Shown here: piece by piece, positions 7,567 through 16,334 of the stretch
Numbering within the stretch: position 1 is the first letter of the stretch
Layout of the letters: each line of letters begins with the position of its first letter
NCBI GenBank assembly: GCA_938030845.1
Contig: CALHIC010000098.1
Location: forward strand, 1 to 20,488
Origin: an uncultured Oribacterium sp.
GTDB taxonomy: Bacteria; Bacillota; Clostridia; Lachnospirales; Lachnospiraceae
Reading direction: 5' to 3'
Length of the DNA: 20,488 bases
Position numbers and translations under genes: made by a program
Notes under the pieces: model-generated
Databases searched by the model: none
Told to the model about the DNA's origin: nothing
Seen by the model: only the letters and a program-made list of their open reading frames with translations

Positions 7567-7785
7567 CTACTTATCTCTCCAGATAATTCTTCCCTTTGAT
7601 AAGTCATAGGGAGAAAGCTCAATAGTCACCTTATCTCCCGGTAAAATACGAATATAGTTCATTCTTAATTTTCCGGAAATATGAGCCAATACCTGATGCC
7701 CGTTTTCCAGTTCCACCTGAAACATGGCATTTGGTAACTTCTCGATTACCTTACCTGTAATTTCGATTACATCTGATTTCGACAT
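7567..7785 (-). CDS. infA: Translation initiation factor IF-1
   Basis: IF-1 is the S1/OB-fold factor that occupies the A site during initiation. The ATG at 7785 gives 72 residues, the usual IF-1 length, starting [20 protein letters not shown] and ending with KGRIIWRD plus a final K. A TTG two codons upstream (7791) is in frame but worse placed; AAAGGA, overlapping the map stop codon, is correctly spaced for the ATG. The start is 7 nt beyond the map stop, so translation is probably coupled. No KOW-domain gene lies between map and infA, unlike in some clostridia. Confidence 0.97.
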   Translation of the reverse strand: MSKSDVIEITGKVIEKLPNAMFQVELENGHQVLAHISGKLRMNYIRILPGDKVTIELSPYDLSKGRIIWRDK

Positions 7786-7792
7786 ACTCAAT

Positions 7793-8548
7793 TCATCCTT
7801 TCGATAGACTTAGGATTTCCGGTCCGTTGTCTGTGATTAAAATTGTATTTTCATAATGTGCCGTAAGCTTACCGTCCAGGGGAACCACCGTCCAGTCATT
7901 GGATAAAACCCTGACCTCCGGATTGCCTTCCGTAATCATGGGTTCTATGGCCAAGGTCATTCCTGCCTGTAGCTTCGGGCCTTTCTTCTTCATGCGATAG
8001 TTGGGGACTTCCGGATCCATGTGAACCTGATGGCCGATGCCGTGTCCCACATACTGGGTAACTACGCCGTAGCCGTGGGCTTCTACATAATCTCCGATGC
8101 TTCCGCAAATATCATTTAGATGATTTCCGGGAACCGCATTTTCGATTCCCCGGAAAAAGGATTCTTTACAAGTTTCCACCAGTCTTTTGGCATTGGGAGC
8201 GATTTCTCCCACCGCCCAAGTTCTTGCGGCATCGCTGTGATAGCCCTTGTAATTTACTCCGATATCGAAGGAAACGATGTCTCCCTCTTTTAAAATCCTT
8301 GTCTTCTCCGGTATTCCGTGAATCAACTCCTCATTCACGGATACGCAACAAGCTGCCGGAAAGTCATAGAGATGAAGAAAGCTGGGAGTACATTTTGCTT
8401 TTCGGATGAGCTCCTCTGCGTACTTATCCAGTTCGTAGGTGCTCTTTCCCGGGGCTACCGCCTCTCCTACCTTCTCATGTACTTCTGCAAGAACTTTGCC
8501 CGCTTCCCGCATCAGTTCAATTTCTCTTTTGGACTTAATCTCAATCAT
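7793..8548 (-). CDS. map: Type I methionine aminopeptidase
   Basis: This enzyme removes the initiator methionine from new proteins in the cytoplasm. At 251 residues it has the normal bacterial length, with all five metal ligands visible: D95 (FDIG), D106 (HSDAART), H169 (GHGIG), E202 (IEP) and E233 (HYENT). The supporting histidines H77 (IHGIP) and H176 are also present. There is no N-terminal zinc-finger extension. The ATG at 8548 overlaps the end of adk by 8 nt (ATGATTGA), so the two are translationally coupled; AAAGGA lies within the adk 3' end. Confidence 0.98.
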   Translation of the reverse strand: MIEIKSKREIELMREAGKVLAEVHEKVGEAVAPGKSTYELDKYAEELIRKAKCTPSFLHLYDFPAACCVSVNEELIHGIPEKTRILKEGDIVSFDIGVNYKGYHSDAARTWAVGEIAPNAKRLVETCKESFFRGIENAVPGNHLNDICGSIGDYVEAHGYGVVTQYVGHGIGHQVHMDPEVPNYRMKKKGPKLQAGMTLAIEPMITEGNPEVRVLSNDWTVVPLDGKLTAHYENTILITDNGPEILSLSKG

Positions 8549-9206
8549 GGATTTTCCTTTCCACTTGGCTTAAGATTTCCTTTACCCTTGCAAATACCGT
8601 TTCCAAATCTTTTGTTCCGTCAATCTCTTCCAGGATTCCCTCTTTCTTATAGAAGGAAATCAATGGTTCGGTACTCTGATGATAAACCTTTAAACGATTT
8701 TTCACCGTATTTTCTTCATCATCTTTTCTCTGCACAAGATGCTCACCGCAGTTGTCGCAAATTCCCTCTTTTTTCGGCTTTAAGGTTTCCAAATGGAAAA
8801 TCGCGCCACAATGGGGACAGGTTCTGCGGCCGGCCATTCTGTGAATAATCACATCATCCGGTACTTCAACGTCCAATGCAAGATCAATCTTTTCTCCTTT
8901 GGGAGCCAGTGCATTTTCTAAAGCTTCCGCCTGAGGAATGGTTCTGGGAAATCCGTCCAGGATATAGCCCTTCTCACAATCCTTTTCTTCCAAACGGTTC
9001 AGAAGCATCGCAATGGTAATTTCATCGGGAACCAGTTCTCCGTGATCCATATATGCCTTTGCCTTTAAACCAAGCTCCGTTTCCCCTTTAAGATTTGCAC
9101 GGAAAATGTCTCCGGTGGAAATATGGGGTAAACCGTAAACCTTAGAAATACGACTTGCCTGGCTTCCTTTTCCCGCACCAGGCGCTCCTAACATGATAAT
9201 CTTCAA
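8541..9206 (-). CDS. adk: Adenylate kinase (zinc-containing LID)
   Basis: Adenylate kinase interconverts ATP plus AMP and two ADP. The P-loop GAPGAGKG is at residues 7-14, DGFPRT at 84-89, and the LID carries four cysteines (C130, C133, C150, C153), the structural zinc form typical of Gram-positives. Residue 15 is Ser where Thr is common. The start is TTG at 9206: it gives the canonical MKIIMLGAPGAGKG beginning and has AAAGAGG six bases upstream; no ATG fits. The gene follows secY after 66 nt that contain a perfect hairpin, and overlaps map by 8 nt. Length (221 residues) is slightly above the usual 214-217. Confidence 0.98.
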   Translation of the reverse strand: MKIIMLGAPGAGKGSQASRISKVYGLPHISTGDIFRANLKGETELGLKAKAYMDHGELVPDEITIAMLLNRLEEKDCEKGYILDGFPRTIPQAEALENALAPKGEKIDLALDVEVPDDVIIHRMAGRRTCPHCGAIFHLETLKPKKEGICDNCGEHLVQRKDDEENTVKNRLKVYHQSTEPLISFYKKEGILEEIDGTKDLETVFARVKEILSQVERKIHD

Positions 9207-9241
9207 TATGGGCCTCTTTCATGATGGGATAAACCACTATG

Positions 9242-9267
9242 AGCCTCCTTAGTAAACTAAGGAGGCT
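9242..9267 (-). promoter_or_regulatory. Perfect hairpin in the secY-adk gap masking an AAGGAGG sequence
   Basis: AGCCTCCTTAG (9242-9252) and CTAAGGAGGCT (9257-9267) pair over 11 bp around a 4-nt loop. On the mRNA the stem contains both the anti-Shine-Dalgarno-like CCTCCTT and the ribosome-binding AAGGAGG (9250 to 9244), so the latter is hidden when folded. No T-run follows, so it is not a normal terminator. It could be an RNA processing or stability element between secY and adk, or a translational switch. Confidence 0.7.
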
Positions 9268-9272
9268 ATAGA

Positions 9273-10613
9273 TTAGTTGTCTAAAAATCCTTTGTAGTTT
9301 CTAATTACCATTTGAGAATCGATAGCCTTCAAGGTTTCCAAAACAACACCTACGATGATGATTAAAGAAGTTCCGGAGAAGGAAATTCTGCTGACGTTAA
9401 ATACGCCTGAAATGATAATGGGAACTAATGCAATAATAGCCAGTCCGGTGGCTCCGATAAAAATGATATATCGAAGAATACCTTCCAGATAATCACTGGT
9501 CGGCTTTCCCGGTCTGATTCCGGGAATGAAACCACCCTGCTTCTTCATATTGTTTGCTACTTCCAATGGATTAAAGGAAATAGAAGTATAGAAGTAAGCA
9601 AAGAAATACAGTAGGGCAATGTAGAGAACTAAACCTAAGGAATAAATCGGTGCATTGGGGTTTGCCCAGGAACCGGAGTTTAATCCCATGATGATCTGTC
9701 CTACAATAGAGCTTTGATCCACCCTTACAATCTGTCCGATAACAACCGGCATGGTCATTAAGGAGGAAGCAAAGATTACCGGCATAACGCTTGCCGTATT
9801 TACCTTTAACGGAATCTGAGACTGCTGTCCGCCAACAAGTCCTCTTCCCTGTACTCTTCTACTATACTGCACCGGGATTCTTCTTTCTGCATCCTGTAGA
9901 ACTACGGTAAACGCCACCATACAGAAAATTGCCGCAGCAATGATAATGGCTGCTACAACCATCTTTGCAGTGTTGTTTCCCATAATGAATCTCTCATAAA
10001 GTGTGAGAAAATCCTGTGGAACGGAGGATAAGATATTGAACAAAAGAACCAGGGAAATACCATTTCCCACTCCCTTGTCCGTGATTCTTTCACCAATCCA
10101 CATCAGAAGTGCAGATCCGGCTGTCATTGCTACTACGCAAATCACTACGCCGGCAATCTTACGAAAGACTGAACCCTCTGCATATCCAATCAGAAGTCCG
10201 GAACCGCCAAATCCTACCGCCATGGCTGTAGACTCTAAAAGAGCTAAACCGATGGTTACGTATCTGGTATATTCTGTCAGCTTCTTTCTTCCCTCTTCTC
10301 CATCCTTCTGCATTTCTTCCAGGGCGGGAATCGCCACGGTTAAAAGCTGAATAATAATGGAGGAAGTGATATAGGGGGTAATGGATAATGCAAAAATACT
10401 GAGCTGCTCGAAGGATCCTCCGGTCATGGTGTTAAACCAACCGAAGGCATCATTTCCGGCCATGCTCTTAAATAAATCTCCAAAATATCCCGGATTTACA
10501 CCCGGGATAGGAAGATTTGATCCAAAACGAATAACTACGAGCATAAGGAAAACATAAATAAGACGATCTCTTAAATCTTTTACCTTAAATGCATTTCGTA
10601 TTGTTTGAAGCAT
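9273..10613 (-). CDS. secY: Preprotein translocase channel subunit SecY
   Basis: SecY forms the membrane pore through which SecA and ribosomes export or insert proteins. The 446-residue product has the ten hydrophobic segments of the family. The conserved first loop (RFGSNLPIPGVNP) follows helix 1. The cytoplasmic loop has ERRIPVQYSRR, and the next has GIRPGKPTSDYLEGI; both loops contact SecA and ribosome. The ATG at 10613 directly follows the rplO stop (TAAATG), and GAGGTGAT inside the end of rplO is an extended match to the 16S 3' end. Translation coupling with rplO is therefore likely. Confidence 0.99.
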   Translation of the reverse strand: MLQTIRNAFKVKDLRDRLIYVFLMLVVIRFGSNLPIPGVNPGYFGDLFKSMAGNDAFGWFNTMTGGSFEQLSIFALSITPYITSSIIIQLLTVAIPALEEMQKDGEEGRKKLTEYTRYVTIGLALLESTAMAVGFGGSGLLIGYAEGSVFRKIAGVVICVVAMTAGSALLMWIGERITDKGVGNGISLVLLFNILSSVPQDFLTLYERFIMGNNTAKMVVAAIIIAAAIFCMVAFTVVLQDAERRIPVQYSRRVQGRGLVGGQQSQIPLKVNTASVMPVIFASSLMTMPVVIGQIVRVDQSSIVGQIIMGLNSGSWANPNAPIYSLGLVLYIALLYFFAYFYTSISFNPLEVANNMKKQGGFIPGIRPGKPTSDYLEGILRYIIFIGATGLAIIALVPIIISGVFNVSRISFSGTSLIIIVGVVLETLKAIDSQMVIRNYKGFLDN

Positions 10614-11057
10614 TTAGATCACCTCACAGGTTCCGCCCACAGCCTCAATCTTCTCCTTTGCGCTCTCGGAGAAAGCATTTACCTTCACAGTAAGCTTCTT
10701 TGTTAATTCACCGTTTCCAAGAATCTTAACACCGTCATTTACCTTACGGATGATTCTCTTCTCCAGTAAATTCTCTAAAGTAACCTCATCTCCTGCATTG
10801 TAACGATCTTCCAATACGGAAACGTTGATTCCTGTAATTACCTTTGAGTTGGGATCTGTAAATCCTCTCTTAGGAATACGACGGAATAAGGGCATCTGTC
10901 CACCCTCGAAACCGATTCTTGGTGCTCCGGAACGAGCCTTCTGACCCTTGTGTCCCTTACCTGCTGTCTTACCATTTCCTGAACCGTGACCTCTGCCACG
11001 ACGGAAATTCTGGGAGTGCTTAGAGCCCTCTGCAGGTGATAACTTTGATAACTCCAT
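10614..11057 (-). CDS. rplO: 50S ribosomal protein L15
   Basis: L15 is a late-assembly protein of the large subunit. The 147-residue protein has the glycine- and arginine-rich N-terminal extension ([20 protein letters not shown]) that threads into 23S rRNA, followed by the globular C-terminal domain. TAAGGAGG precedes the ATG at 11057, which lies 10 nt after the rpmD stop. Its own 3' end carries the ribosome site for secY. Confidence 0.99.
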   Translation of the reverse strand: MELSKLSPAEGSKHSQNFRRGRGHGSGNGKTAGKGHKGQKARSGAPRIGFEGGQMPLFRRIPKRGFTDPNSKVITGINVSVLEDRYNAGDEVTLENLLEKRIIRKVNDGVKILGNGELTKKLTVKVNAFSESAKEKIEAVGGTCEVI

Positions 11058-11067
11058 AGTCGCCTCC

Positions 11068-11250
11068 TTAAATCTCTTCCACTTTTACCAAGTGATTGAC
11101 TCTCTGAATCATTCCCTTAGTGGTGCCATTGTTCGGAAGCTCTACAGACTGACGAATCTTCTTAAGTCCAAGAGCCTGAACGGTTGCCTTCTGCTTAGGG
11201 ATGGCACCGATAGGAGACTTCACTAAAGTAATTTTTAATTTATCTGCCAT
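11068..11250 (-). CDS. rpmD: 50S ribosomal protein L30
   Basis: L30 is a small single-domain protein of the large subunit. The 60-residue product has the short bacterial form, with the family pattern [20 protein letters not shown] and [19 protein letters not shown] precedes the ATG at 11250, 14 nt after rpsE. It lies between rpsE and rplO as in nearly all bacteria. Confidence 0.98.
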   Translation of the reverse strand: MADKLKITLVKSPIGAIPKQKATVQALGLKKIRQSVELPNNGTTKGMIQRVNHLVKVEEI

Positions 11251-11264
11251 TTCTACCCTCCCTC

Positions 11265-11774
11265 TTAACCTGTAATTTCTGCTACAGTTTTGCCACGGAG
11301 TGCAGCGAACTGCTCAGGAGTCTTCATAGAAGTAAGTCCCTGTAAAGTTGCATAAACTACATTTGTCTTGTTGTTAGATCCTAAAGACTTTGTACGGATG
11401 TTTCTGATTCCTGCCAACTCACACACCATACGAGCAGGTCCGCCGGCGATGATACCTGTTCCTTCAGGAGCCTTCTTCAGAAGAACTGTGGAAGCTCCGA
11501 ACTTTCCAAGGTAATCGTGTGGTACAGACTTATCCTCATTTACAGGTACAGTAACCATGTTTCTTACTGCAGCCTCTCTTGCCTTACGAATCGCCTCAGG
11601 TACCTCAGTTGCCTTACCGGTACCGCAGCCAACGTGTCCATTTCCATCTCCAACTACTACAAGAGCGGAGAATCTCATGGTACGTCCACCTTTAACAGTC
11701 TTAGCAACACGCTTAATGGCTACTACGCTGTCATTTAACTCTAACTGATTTGCGTCAATTTTTTCGCGCTTCAT
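11265..11774 (-). CDS. rpsE: 30S ribosomal protein S5
   Basis: S5 lies near the mRNA entrance and affects decoding accuracy. The 169-residue protein has an N-terminal double-stranded RNA-binding fold (about 14-77), including the loop [11 protein letters not shown] (25-35), where spectinomycin-resistance changes occur in other bacteria, and a C-terminal domain with [14 protein letters not shown]. No change in that loop stands out by eye. AGAGGAG precedes the ATG at 11774 at rather long spacing (11 nt). Confidence 0.99.
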   Translation of the reverse strand: MKREKIDANQLELNDSVVAIKRVAKTVKGGRTMRFSALVVVGDGNGHVGCGTGKATEVPEAIRKAREAAVRNMVTVPVNEDKSVPHDYLGKFGASTVLLKKAPEGTGIIAGGPARMVCELAGIRNIRTKSLGSNNKTNVVYATLQGLTSMKTPEQFAALRGKTVAEITG

Positions 11775-11795
11775 CTTAGTGATTTCTCCTCTCGA

Positions 11796-12158
11796 TTAGA
11801 ATACTAGTCCGGCTTCTCTTGCAGCATCTGCAAGGGCCTGAACCTTACCATGATACAGGAAGCCGCCTCTGTCGAATACCACTTCCTTAACTCCCTTTGC
11901 CAATGCCTTCTCAGCGATGGCCTTACCTACATACTGAGCTGCCTCAACATTGTCGGTAAACTGCAAATTCGCATTCTTATCTAAGGTAGAAGCTGCACAC
12001 AGGGTGTTCCCTGCAGCGTCATCAATAAGCTGTGCATACATGTGCTTATTGGAACGAAAAACCGCAAGACGTGGTCTCTCAGGAGTACCAGATAAACGGT
12101 TTCTGATTCTTGCGTGCTTTTTTTGACGAAGCTCGGCTTTATTTTTCTTGCTAACCAT
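11796..12158 (-). CDS. rplR: 50S ribosomal protein L18
   Basis: L18 binds 5S rRNA and helps dock it on the large subunit with L5. The 120-residue product has the basic N-terminal RNA-binding tail ([19 protein letters not shown]), the [14 protein letters not shown] block, and the C-terminal [27 protein letters not shown] precedes the ATG at 12158, 15 nt after rplF. Confidence 0.99.
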   Translation of the reverse strand: MVSKKNKAELRQKKHARIRNRLSGTPERPRLAVFRSNKHMYAQLIDDAAGNTLCAASTLDKNANLQFTDNVEAAQYVGKAIAEKALAKGVKEVVFDRGGFLYHGKVQALADAAREAGLVF

Positions 12159-12173
12159 TCTACTTTCCTCCTA

Positions 12174-12713
12174 TTATTTCTTACCAGTCTTACCGACTTT
12201 ACGACGAATGACCTCGGTAGAGTACTTAATTCCCTTACCCTTATAAGGCTCCGGTGCTCTCTTAGAGCGGATTTCCGCAGCATACTGGCCAACCTTCTCT
12301 TTGTCGATTCCTCTGACAAATACGGTATTGGCTCCCTCTAATACGGTCTCCAAGCCTTCCGGATCTTCCATGGTTACAGGGTGAGAATATCCTAAAGTCA
12401 AAGTCAAGGTCTTACCCTGCTTTGCCGCTCTGTATCCTACACCGTTGATTTCCAGCTTCTTCTCGTATCCGTTGCTTACACCCTCAACCATGTTGAACAG
12501 TAAAGCTCTGCTTAATCCGTGAAGAGACTTTTCTTTCTTATTGTCATTTGGACGAGTAACCACTAAGTGGCCATCCTCTTCCTTGATTGTGATTTCTTTT
12601 GCAAAGGTTCTCTCTAAGGTTCCCTTTGGTCCCTTTACCTTTACTACATTGTCCTTAATCTCAACAGTAACGCCTGCCGGGATCGCGACCGGTAACTTTC
12701 CGATACGTGACAT
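12174..12713 (-). CDS. rplF: 50S ribosomal protein L6
   Basis: L6 is a two-domain protein near the factor-binding centre of the large subunit. The 179-residue product starts [15 protein letters not shown] and carries the C-terminal signature [11 protein letters not shown] (154-164). AGAGAGGAG precedes the ATG at 12713. The 60-nt gap to rpsH includes a small inverted repeat (CAGTA/TACTG, 12738-12750) of doubtful meaning. Confidence 0.99.
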   Translation of the reverse strand: MSRIGKLPVAIPAGVTVEIKDNVVKVKGPKGTLERTFAKEITIKEEDGHLVVTRPNDNKKEKSLHGLSRALLFNMVEGVSNGYEKKLEINGVGYRAAKQGKTLTLTLGYSHPVTMEDPEGLETVLEGANTVFVRGIDKEKVGQYAAEIRSKRAPEPYKGKGIKYSTEVIRRKVGKTGKK

Positions 12714-12774
12714 AGTATACTCCTCTCTTAAATTCTCAGTAAAATACTGTTTTCAGAAAATATATTCCGACAGA

Positions 12775-13176
12775 TTACCATACAAAGGCAAGGACTTCTC
12801 CGCCTACACCCTTTTGTCTTGCTTCCTTGTCGGTGATTACACCCTGGTTTGTGGAAATGATTGCTGTACCTAGTCCACCAAGTACTCTAGGCATATTCTC
12901 TTTGCCGGCGTATACACGAAGACCCGGCTTGGAAATTCTACGAATTCCGGAAATGATCTTCTCATTCTTGTTGGAACCGTACTTCAGTCCGATCTTAATG
13001 TCCTGGAACTTTCCATTTTCAACTAACTCGCAGCTGGAAATGTAACCTTCCTTCAGAAGAATCTCAGCAATAGACTGCTTCATCTTAGATGCTGGGATAC
13101 ATACGCTGTCATGTTTTGCAGTGTTTGCATTACGAATTCTTGTAAGCATATCTGCGATTGGATCACTCATACTCAT
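12775..13176 (-). CDS. rpsH: 30S ribosomal protein S8
   Basis: S8 is a primary 16S rRNA-binding protein; in E. coli it also represses its own operon by binding mRNA. The 133-residue product begins [18 protein letters not shown] and ends [10 protein letters not shown] take ATG at 13176, with AAAGGA 11 nt upstream; the in-frame ATG at 13170 is possible but further from that site. A 109-nt spacer with two hairpins separates it from rpsN, which is unusual in this tightly packed operon. Confidence 0.98.
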   Translation of the reverse strand: MSMSDPIADMLTRIRNANTAKHDSVCIPASKMKQSIAEILLKEGYISSCELVENGKFQDIKIGLKYGSNKNEKIISGIRRISKPGLRVYAGKENMPRVLGGLGTAIISTNQGVITDKEARQKGVGGEVLAFVW

Positions 13177-13205
13177 TTTTACGGATATCCTTTCTTTTTA
13201 TCTAT

Positions 13206-13275
13206 GAGGATGCGCCCTATGCACTATCCTCTTTGCAAACGAAATATCGAATGCTGATGCAGTCGATATTCGTTT
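13206..13275 (-). promoter_or_regulatory. Two tandem stem-loops in the rpsN-rpsH spacer
   Basis: On the mRNA the first hairpin pairs 13275-13263 with 13250-13237 (13 bp, one bulged A, 12-nt loop). The second pairs GAGGAT (13231-13226) with ATCCTC (13211-13206) and GTGC with GCGC inside, giving 10 bp with one bulged A and a 5-nt loop. They are five bases apart and end about 13 nt before the rpsH Shine-Dalgarno. No T-run follows either. Position before rpsH makes an S8-responsive or RNA-processing element plausible, but I cannot match it to a known motif. Confidence 0.6.
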
Positions 13276-13285
13276 TACAATCATT

Positions 13286-13471
13286 TTACCAAGATGCTTT
13301 TCTCACCCCTGGAATCTCTCCCTTATATGCTAACTCACGGAAGCATACACGGCAGATTCCGTACTTACGAAGTACAGAATGGGGACGTCCACAAATCTTA
13401 CATCTTGTGTATTCTCTTGTGGAGAACTTTGCAGGTCTTTGCTGCTTTAATTTCATTGATAATTTAGCCAT
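13286..13471 (-). CDS. rpsN: 30S ribosomal protein S14 (short zinc type)
   Basis: S14 sits in the head of the small subunit near S3 and S10. The 61-residue product is the short form with a complete zinc site, C24, C27, C40 and C43 (CKICG and CRVCF), and ends [14 protein letters not shown] precedes the ATG at 13471, 12 nt after rplE. In other Firmicutes a zinc-free paralogue is used under zinc starvation; none is visible here. Confidence 0.99.
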   Translation of the reverse strand: MAKLSMKLKQQRPAKFSTREYTRCKICGRPHSVLRKYGICRVCFRELAYKGEIPGVRKASW

Positions 13472-13483
13472 TTTTTCCTCCGA

Positions 13484-14023
13484 TTATTTCGCAAAAGGCA
13501 TATTGAACAGGGTAAGAAGCTCTCTGGACTCTTCGTCAGTCTTTGCAGTTGTAACGAAGATGATGTCCATTCCTCTAACCTTATCTACCTTGTCGAACTC
13601 GATTTCAGGGAAAATGATCTGCTCTTTGATTCCAAGGGCATAGTTTCCTCTACCATCGAAGGCATTGGGGTTTACACCACGGAAGTCTCTTACTCGAGGA
13701 AGAGCTAAGTTGATCAAACGATCAGCGAACTCGTACATCTTCTCTCCGCGAAGAGTAACCTTACATCCAATTGCCTGTCCCTCTCTGATCTTGAAGTTCG
13801 CAACGGACTTTCTTGCCTTTGTTGTTACGGCATGCTGTCCGGTAATGATCTCTAAATCACGTACTGCACTGTCGAGAACCTTGGAATTTTCTTTTGCTTC
13901 ACCAACACCCATGTTGATGACGATTTTTTCAAGCTTTGGAATTTCGTTAACATTCTTATAGTTAAACTTCTTCTGCATAGCTTCTTTGATTTCGCTATTG
14001 TAAATTTCCTTTAATCTAGCCAT
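13484..14023 (-). CDS. rplE: 50S ribosomal protein L5
   Basis: L5 binds 5S rRNA in the central protuberance and contacts S13 across the subunit interface. The 179-residue product has the usual length, with the signature [14 protein letters not shown] early and [22 protein letters not shown] late (split by the conserved glycines). AAAGGAGG precedes the ATG at 14023, 19 nt after rplX. Confidence 0.99.
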   Translation of the reverse strand: MARLKEIYNSEIKEAMQKKFNYKNVNEIPKLEKIVINMGVGEAKENSKVLDSAVRDLEIITGQHAVTTKARKSVANFKIREGQAIGCKVTLRGEKMYEFADRLINLALPRVRDFRGVNPNAFDGRGNYALGIKEQIIFPEIEFDKVDKVRGMDIIFVTTAKTDEESRELLTLFNMPFAK

Positions 14024-14042
14024 CCTTTATTCCTCCTTTCTC

Positions 14043-14348
14043 TTAGTCAATAACCTTACCGGTCTTCTTAGCCACACGAACCTTCTTGCCATTCTCAAGC
14101 TTGAATCCTACGCGAGTAGCCTGTCCATCAACAACAAGCATTACATTGGATGCATCCAAAGCTGCTTCCTTACGAACAATTCCGCCCTGTGGGTTAGCCT
14201 GACTTGGCTTCTGGTGCTTGGTTACCATGTTGCAACCTTCTACCACTACCTTGTTGGTCTTTGGATCGAAGGATAAAACCTTACCCTGCTTACCATTGTC
14301 CTTACCGGTAATGATCTTTACCATATCGTCTTTCTTAATTCTACGCAT
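14043..14348 (-). CDS. rplX: 50S ribosomal protein L24
   Basis: L24 initiates large-subunit assembly and lies by the tunnel exit. The 101-residue product begins with a KOW motif ([20 protein letters not shown]) and carries the conserved KGG-like turn [18 protein letters not shown], directly after the rplN stop, precedes the ATG at 14348. Confidence 0.99.
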   Translation of the reverse strand: MRRIKKDDMVKIITGKDNGKQGKVLSFDPKTNKVVVEGCNMVTKHQKPSQANPQGGIVRKEAALDASNVMLVVDGQATRVGFKLENGKKVRVAKKTGKVID

Positions 14349-14361
14349 CTGGCTCCCCTCC

Positions 14362-14730
14362 TTATAATACTTCCGGTGCGAGGGATACGATCTTCATGTA
14401 ACCATGATCTCTTAACTCTCTTGCTACCGGTCCAAAGATACGGGTGCCCTTTGCGGTATTATCCTCCTTGAGAATAACTGCTGCGTTCTCATCGAAACGG
14501 ATATAGCTACCATCTTTTCTTCTGGTCTCATCCACTGTACGAACCACAACGGCCTTTACAACGTCACCCTTCTTAACCTGTCCGCCGGGAATAGCGTCCT
14601 TTACGGAAGCTACAATGGTGTCACCAATGGCGGCATATCTTCTGGTAGAGCCTCCCATAACACGGATGCAAAGAAGCTCTCTTGCACCTGTGTTATCAGC
14701 AACTCTAAGTCTTGTTTCCTGCTGAATCAT
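14362..14730 (-). CDS. rplN: 50S ribosomal protein L14
   Basis: L14 lies at the subunit interface and helps form an intersubunit bridge. The 122-residue product begins [20 protein letters not shown], holds the [14 protein letters not shown] strand and ends with [28 protein letters not shown] precedes the ATG at 14730 by 5 nt. Confidence 0.99.
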   Translation of the reverse strand: MIQQETRLRVADNTGARELLCIRVMGGSTRRYAAIGDTIVASVKDAIPGGQVKKGDVVKAVVVRTVDETRRKDGSYIRFDENAAVILKEDNTAKGTRIFGPVARELRDHGYMKIVSLAPEVL

Positions 14731-14754
14731 ATATGCTCCTTCCTTGCTCCTATA

Positions 14755-15009
14755 TTACTTCGCCTTCTCAATGATGGAAGTAAGTCTCCATCTCTTGGTC
14801 TTAGACAAAGGTCTGGTTGCCATTACCTTAACTGTATCTCCCTCACCAGCCTCATTGTTCTCATCATGAGCGTAAATCTTAACGGTACGCTTTACGATCT
14901 TTCCAATAAGAGGGTGCTTCACGTGATCTTCAATAGCGATAACGATGGTCTTGTCCATCTTTGCACTAACCACCTTACCGGTACGGGTTTTTCTCAGATT
15001 TCTTTCCAT
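14755..15009 (-). CDS. rpsQ: 30S ribosomal protein S17
   Basis: S17 is an OB-fold protein that binds 16S rRNA early in assembly. ATG at 15009 gives 84 residues starting [15 protein letters not shown] and containing the signature [13 protein letters not shown]. An in-frame GTG at 15030 would add seven residues, but it overlaps the rpmC stop and its codons contain the real ribosome site (AAGGGAG), so I reject it. Confidence 0.98.
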   Translation of the reverse strand: MERNLRKTRTGKVVSAKMDKTIVIAIEDHVKHPLIGKIVKRTVKIYAHDENNEAGEGDTVKVMATRPLSKTKRWRLTSIIEKAK

Positions 15010-15026
15010 TATTCTGTTCTCCCTTC

Positions 15027-15230
15027 TCACGCTTTCGCTTTCTCAGTGATAACAGTCTGAATCCGAGCGATGTTTTTCCGAACCTCGGTAATGCGGGCTG
15101 TATTATCCAACTGATTGGTTGCATTCTGGAATCGCAGATTGAAAAGTTCTTTCTTTGCGGAAACCAGCTCTTCATTCAGCTGCTCAGCTGACTTTGCCTT
15201 CAGCTCTTCTAAATATGTTTTCTTTTTCAT
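15027..15230 (-). CDS. rpmC: 50S ribosomal protein L29
   Basis: L29 is a helical hairpin near the tunnel exit where trigger factor and SRP bind. The 67-residue product has the pattern [20 protein letters not shown] and a C-terminal helix. Its ATG overlaps the rplP stop by one base (TAATG), indicating coupled translation. Confidence 0.99.
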   Translation of the reverse strand: MKKKTYLEELKAKSAEQLNEELVSAKKELFNLRFQNATNQLDNTARITEVRKNIARIQTVITEKAKA

Positions 15231-15658
15231 TAGTTATCACCGCCTTCCAGATCTGCCTTTGCGACGATTTTGCAGTTACAAGGAAGCTTGTGAGAAGCAA
15301 GACGTAATGCCTCTCTTGCAATTTCCTCCGGTACACCGGCAATCTCAAATAACACGCGTCCCGGCTTAACTACTGCAACCCAGTACTCTGTAGCACCCTT
15401 TCCGGATCCCATACGTACTCCCAAGGGTTTTGCAGATACAGGCTTGTCTGGAAAAATGTCGATCCAAACCTTACCGCCACGCTTAATGTATCTTGTAAGG
15501 GCAACTCTGGCTGCCTCGATCTGATTGGATCTGATCCAACAAGGTTCAGTGGAAATAATTCCGAATTCTCCATGGCTAACGGTATTGCCTCTAGTAGCCT
15601 TACCGGTCATTCTTCCGCGCATCTGCTTACGGAATTTCGTTCTCTTAGGCATTAACAT
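15230..15658 (-). CDS. rplP: 50S ribosomal protein L16
   Basis: L16 helps position A-site tRNA on the large subunit. The 142-residue product begins [17 protein letters not shown] and includes [12 protein letters not shown] (77-88), the loop near the peptidyl transferase side. The first ATG (15658) is preferred because family members usually begin MLMPKR; the ATG at 15652 is the alternative. It starts 2 nt after rpsC, whose end supplies the ribosome site GGGAG. Confidence 0.99.
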   Translation of the reverse strand: MLMPKRTKFRKQMRGRMTGKATRGNTVSHGEFGIISTEPCWIRSNQIEAARVALTRYIKRGGKVWIDIFPDKPVSAKPLGVRMGSGKGATEYWVAVVKPGRVLFEIAGVPEEIAREALRLASHKLPCNCKIVAKADLEGGDN

Positions 15659-15660
15659 AA

Positions 15661-16323
15661 TTATTTCTCGCTCCCTTCCTTATTTTTCTTGGCAGGAAGT
15701 ACCTCGCCCTTGTAAATCCATACCTTTACTCCTAATTTTCCATAGGTAGTATCGGCCTCAGCAAATCCATAATCGATATCTGCACGAAGAGTCTGAAGAG
15801 GAATTGTTCCCTCGCTATAGAACTCACGTCTTGCGATATCCGCTCCGCCCAAACGTCCACCAACGGAAGCCTTAATTCCTAAAGCTCCTGCCTTCATGGT
15901 TCTGGACATAGCCTGCTTCAAAGCTCTACGGAAAGATACACGGTTCTCTAAGGACAACGCGATACTTTCTGCAACAAGCTGTGCATCTCTATCCGGTCTC
16001 TTGATTTCCTTGATATCGATGAAGATGTTCTTGTTGGTAATCTTCTGAACATCCTTCTTTAACTTCTCGATTTCCGCTCCGCCCTTACCGATAACGTATC
16101 CGGGCTTAGCAGTAAATACGATAATGCGAACCTTATCCTCAGCCGCTCTCTCGATTTCAATCTTAGAGACATTTGCGGAATACAGCTTCTTCTTTAAAAA
16201 TTCTCTGATCTTGTGATCTTCGATAAGATTATCTGCAAAGTTTTTCTTGTCTGCGTACCACTTAGAATCCCAGTCCTTAATGATACCGACTCTCATACCG
16301 TGCGGATTGACTTTCTGTCCCAT
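15661..16323 (-). CDS. rpsC: 30S ribosomal protein S3
   Basis: S3 lines the mRNA entry channel and helps unwind mRNA. The 220-residue product starts [20 protein letters not shown], has a type-2 KH domain with its GKGG loop at residues 79-82, and a C-terminal domain ending [13 protein letters not shown] plus a basic tail. TAAGGAGG precedes the ATG at 16323, 11 nt after rplV. Confidence 0.99.
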   Translation of the reverse strand: MGQKVNPHGMRVGIIKDWDSKWYADKKNFADNLIEDHKIREFLKKKLYSANVSKIEIERAAEDKVRIIVFTAKPGYVIGKGGAEIEKLKKDVQKITNKNIFIDIKEIKRPDRDAQLVAESIALSLENRVSFRRALKQAMSRTMKAGALGIKASVGGRLGGADIARREFYSEGTIPLQTLRADIDYGFAEADTTYGKLGVKVWIYKGEVLPAKKNKEGSEK

Positions 16324-16334
16324 TCCTTGCCTCC

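Noticed and set aside
7786..7791. TTG start giving IF-1 two more residues
   Set aside because: ATG at 7785 gives the standard 72 residues and is better spaced from AAAGGA.
8318..8848. 176-codon plus-strand open frame
   Set aside because: It lies antisense to the well-supported map and adk genes, has no family features, and is explained by their codon usage.
9142..9237. 31-codon GTG frame after the AAGGAGG in the secY-adk hairpin
   Set aside because: It overlaps adk in another frame, has no recognisable product, and its ribosome site is buried; kept only as part of the hairpin finding.
13237..13275. Match of the hairpin loop region to the S8-binding helix of 16S rRNA
   Set aside because: Only a short stretch (ACTGCATC) resembles the rRNA and the rest of the S8 recognition core is not evident, so I do not claim an S8 site.
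13158..13643. 161-codon plus-strand open frame
   Set aside because: It is antisense to rpsH, rpsN and rplE, starts inside one gene and ends inside another, and shows no recognisable domain.
15010..15030. GTG start giving S17 seven more residues
   Set aside because: Those codons contain the ribosome site for the ATG at 15009 and the added residues are not part of the family.
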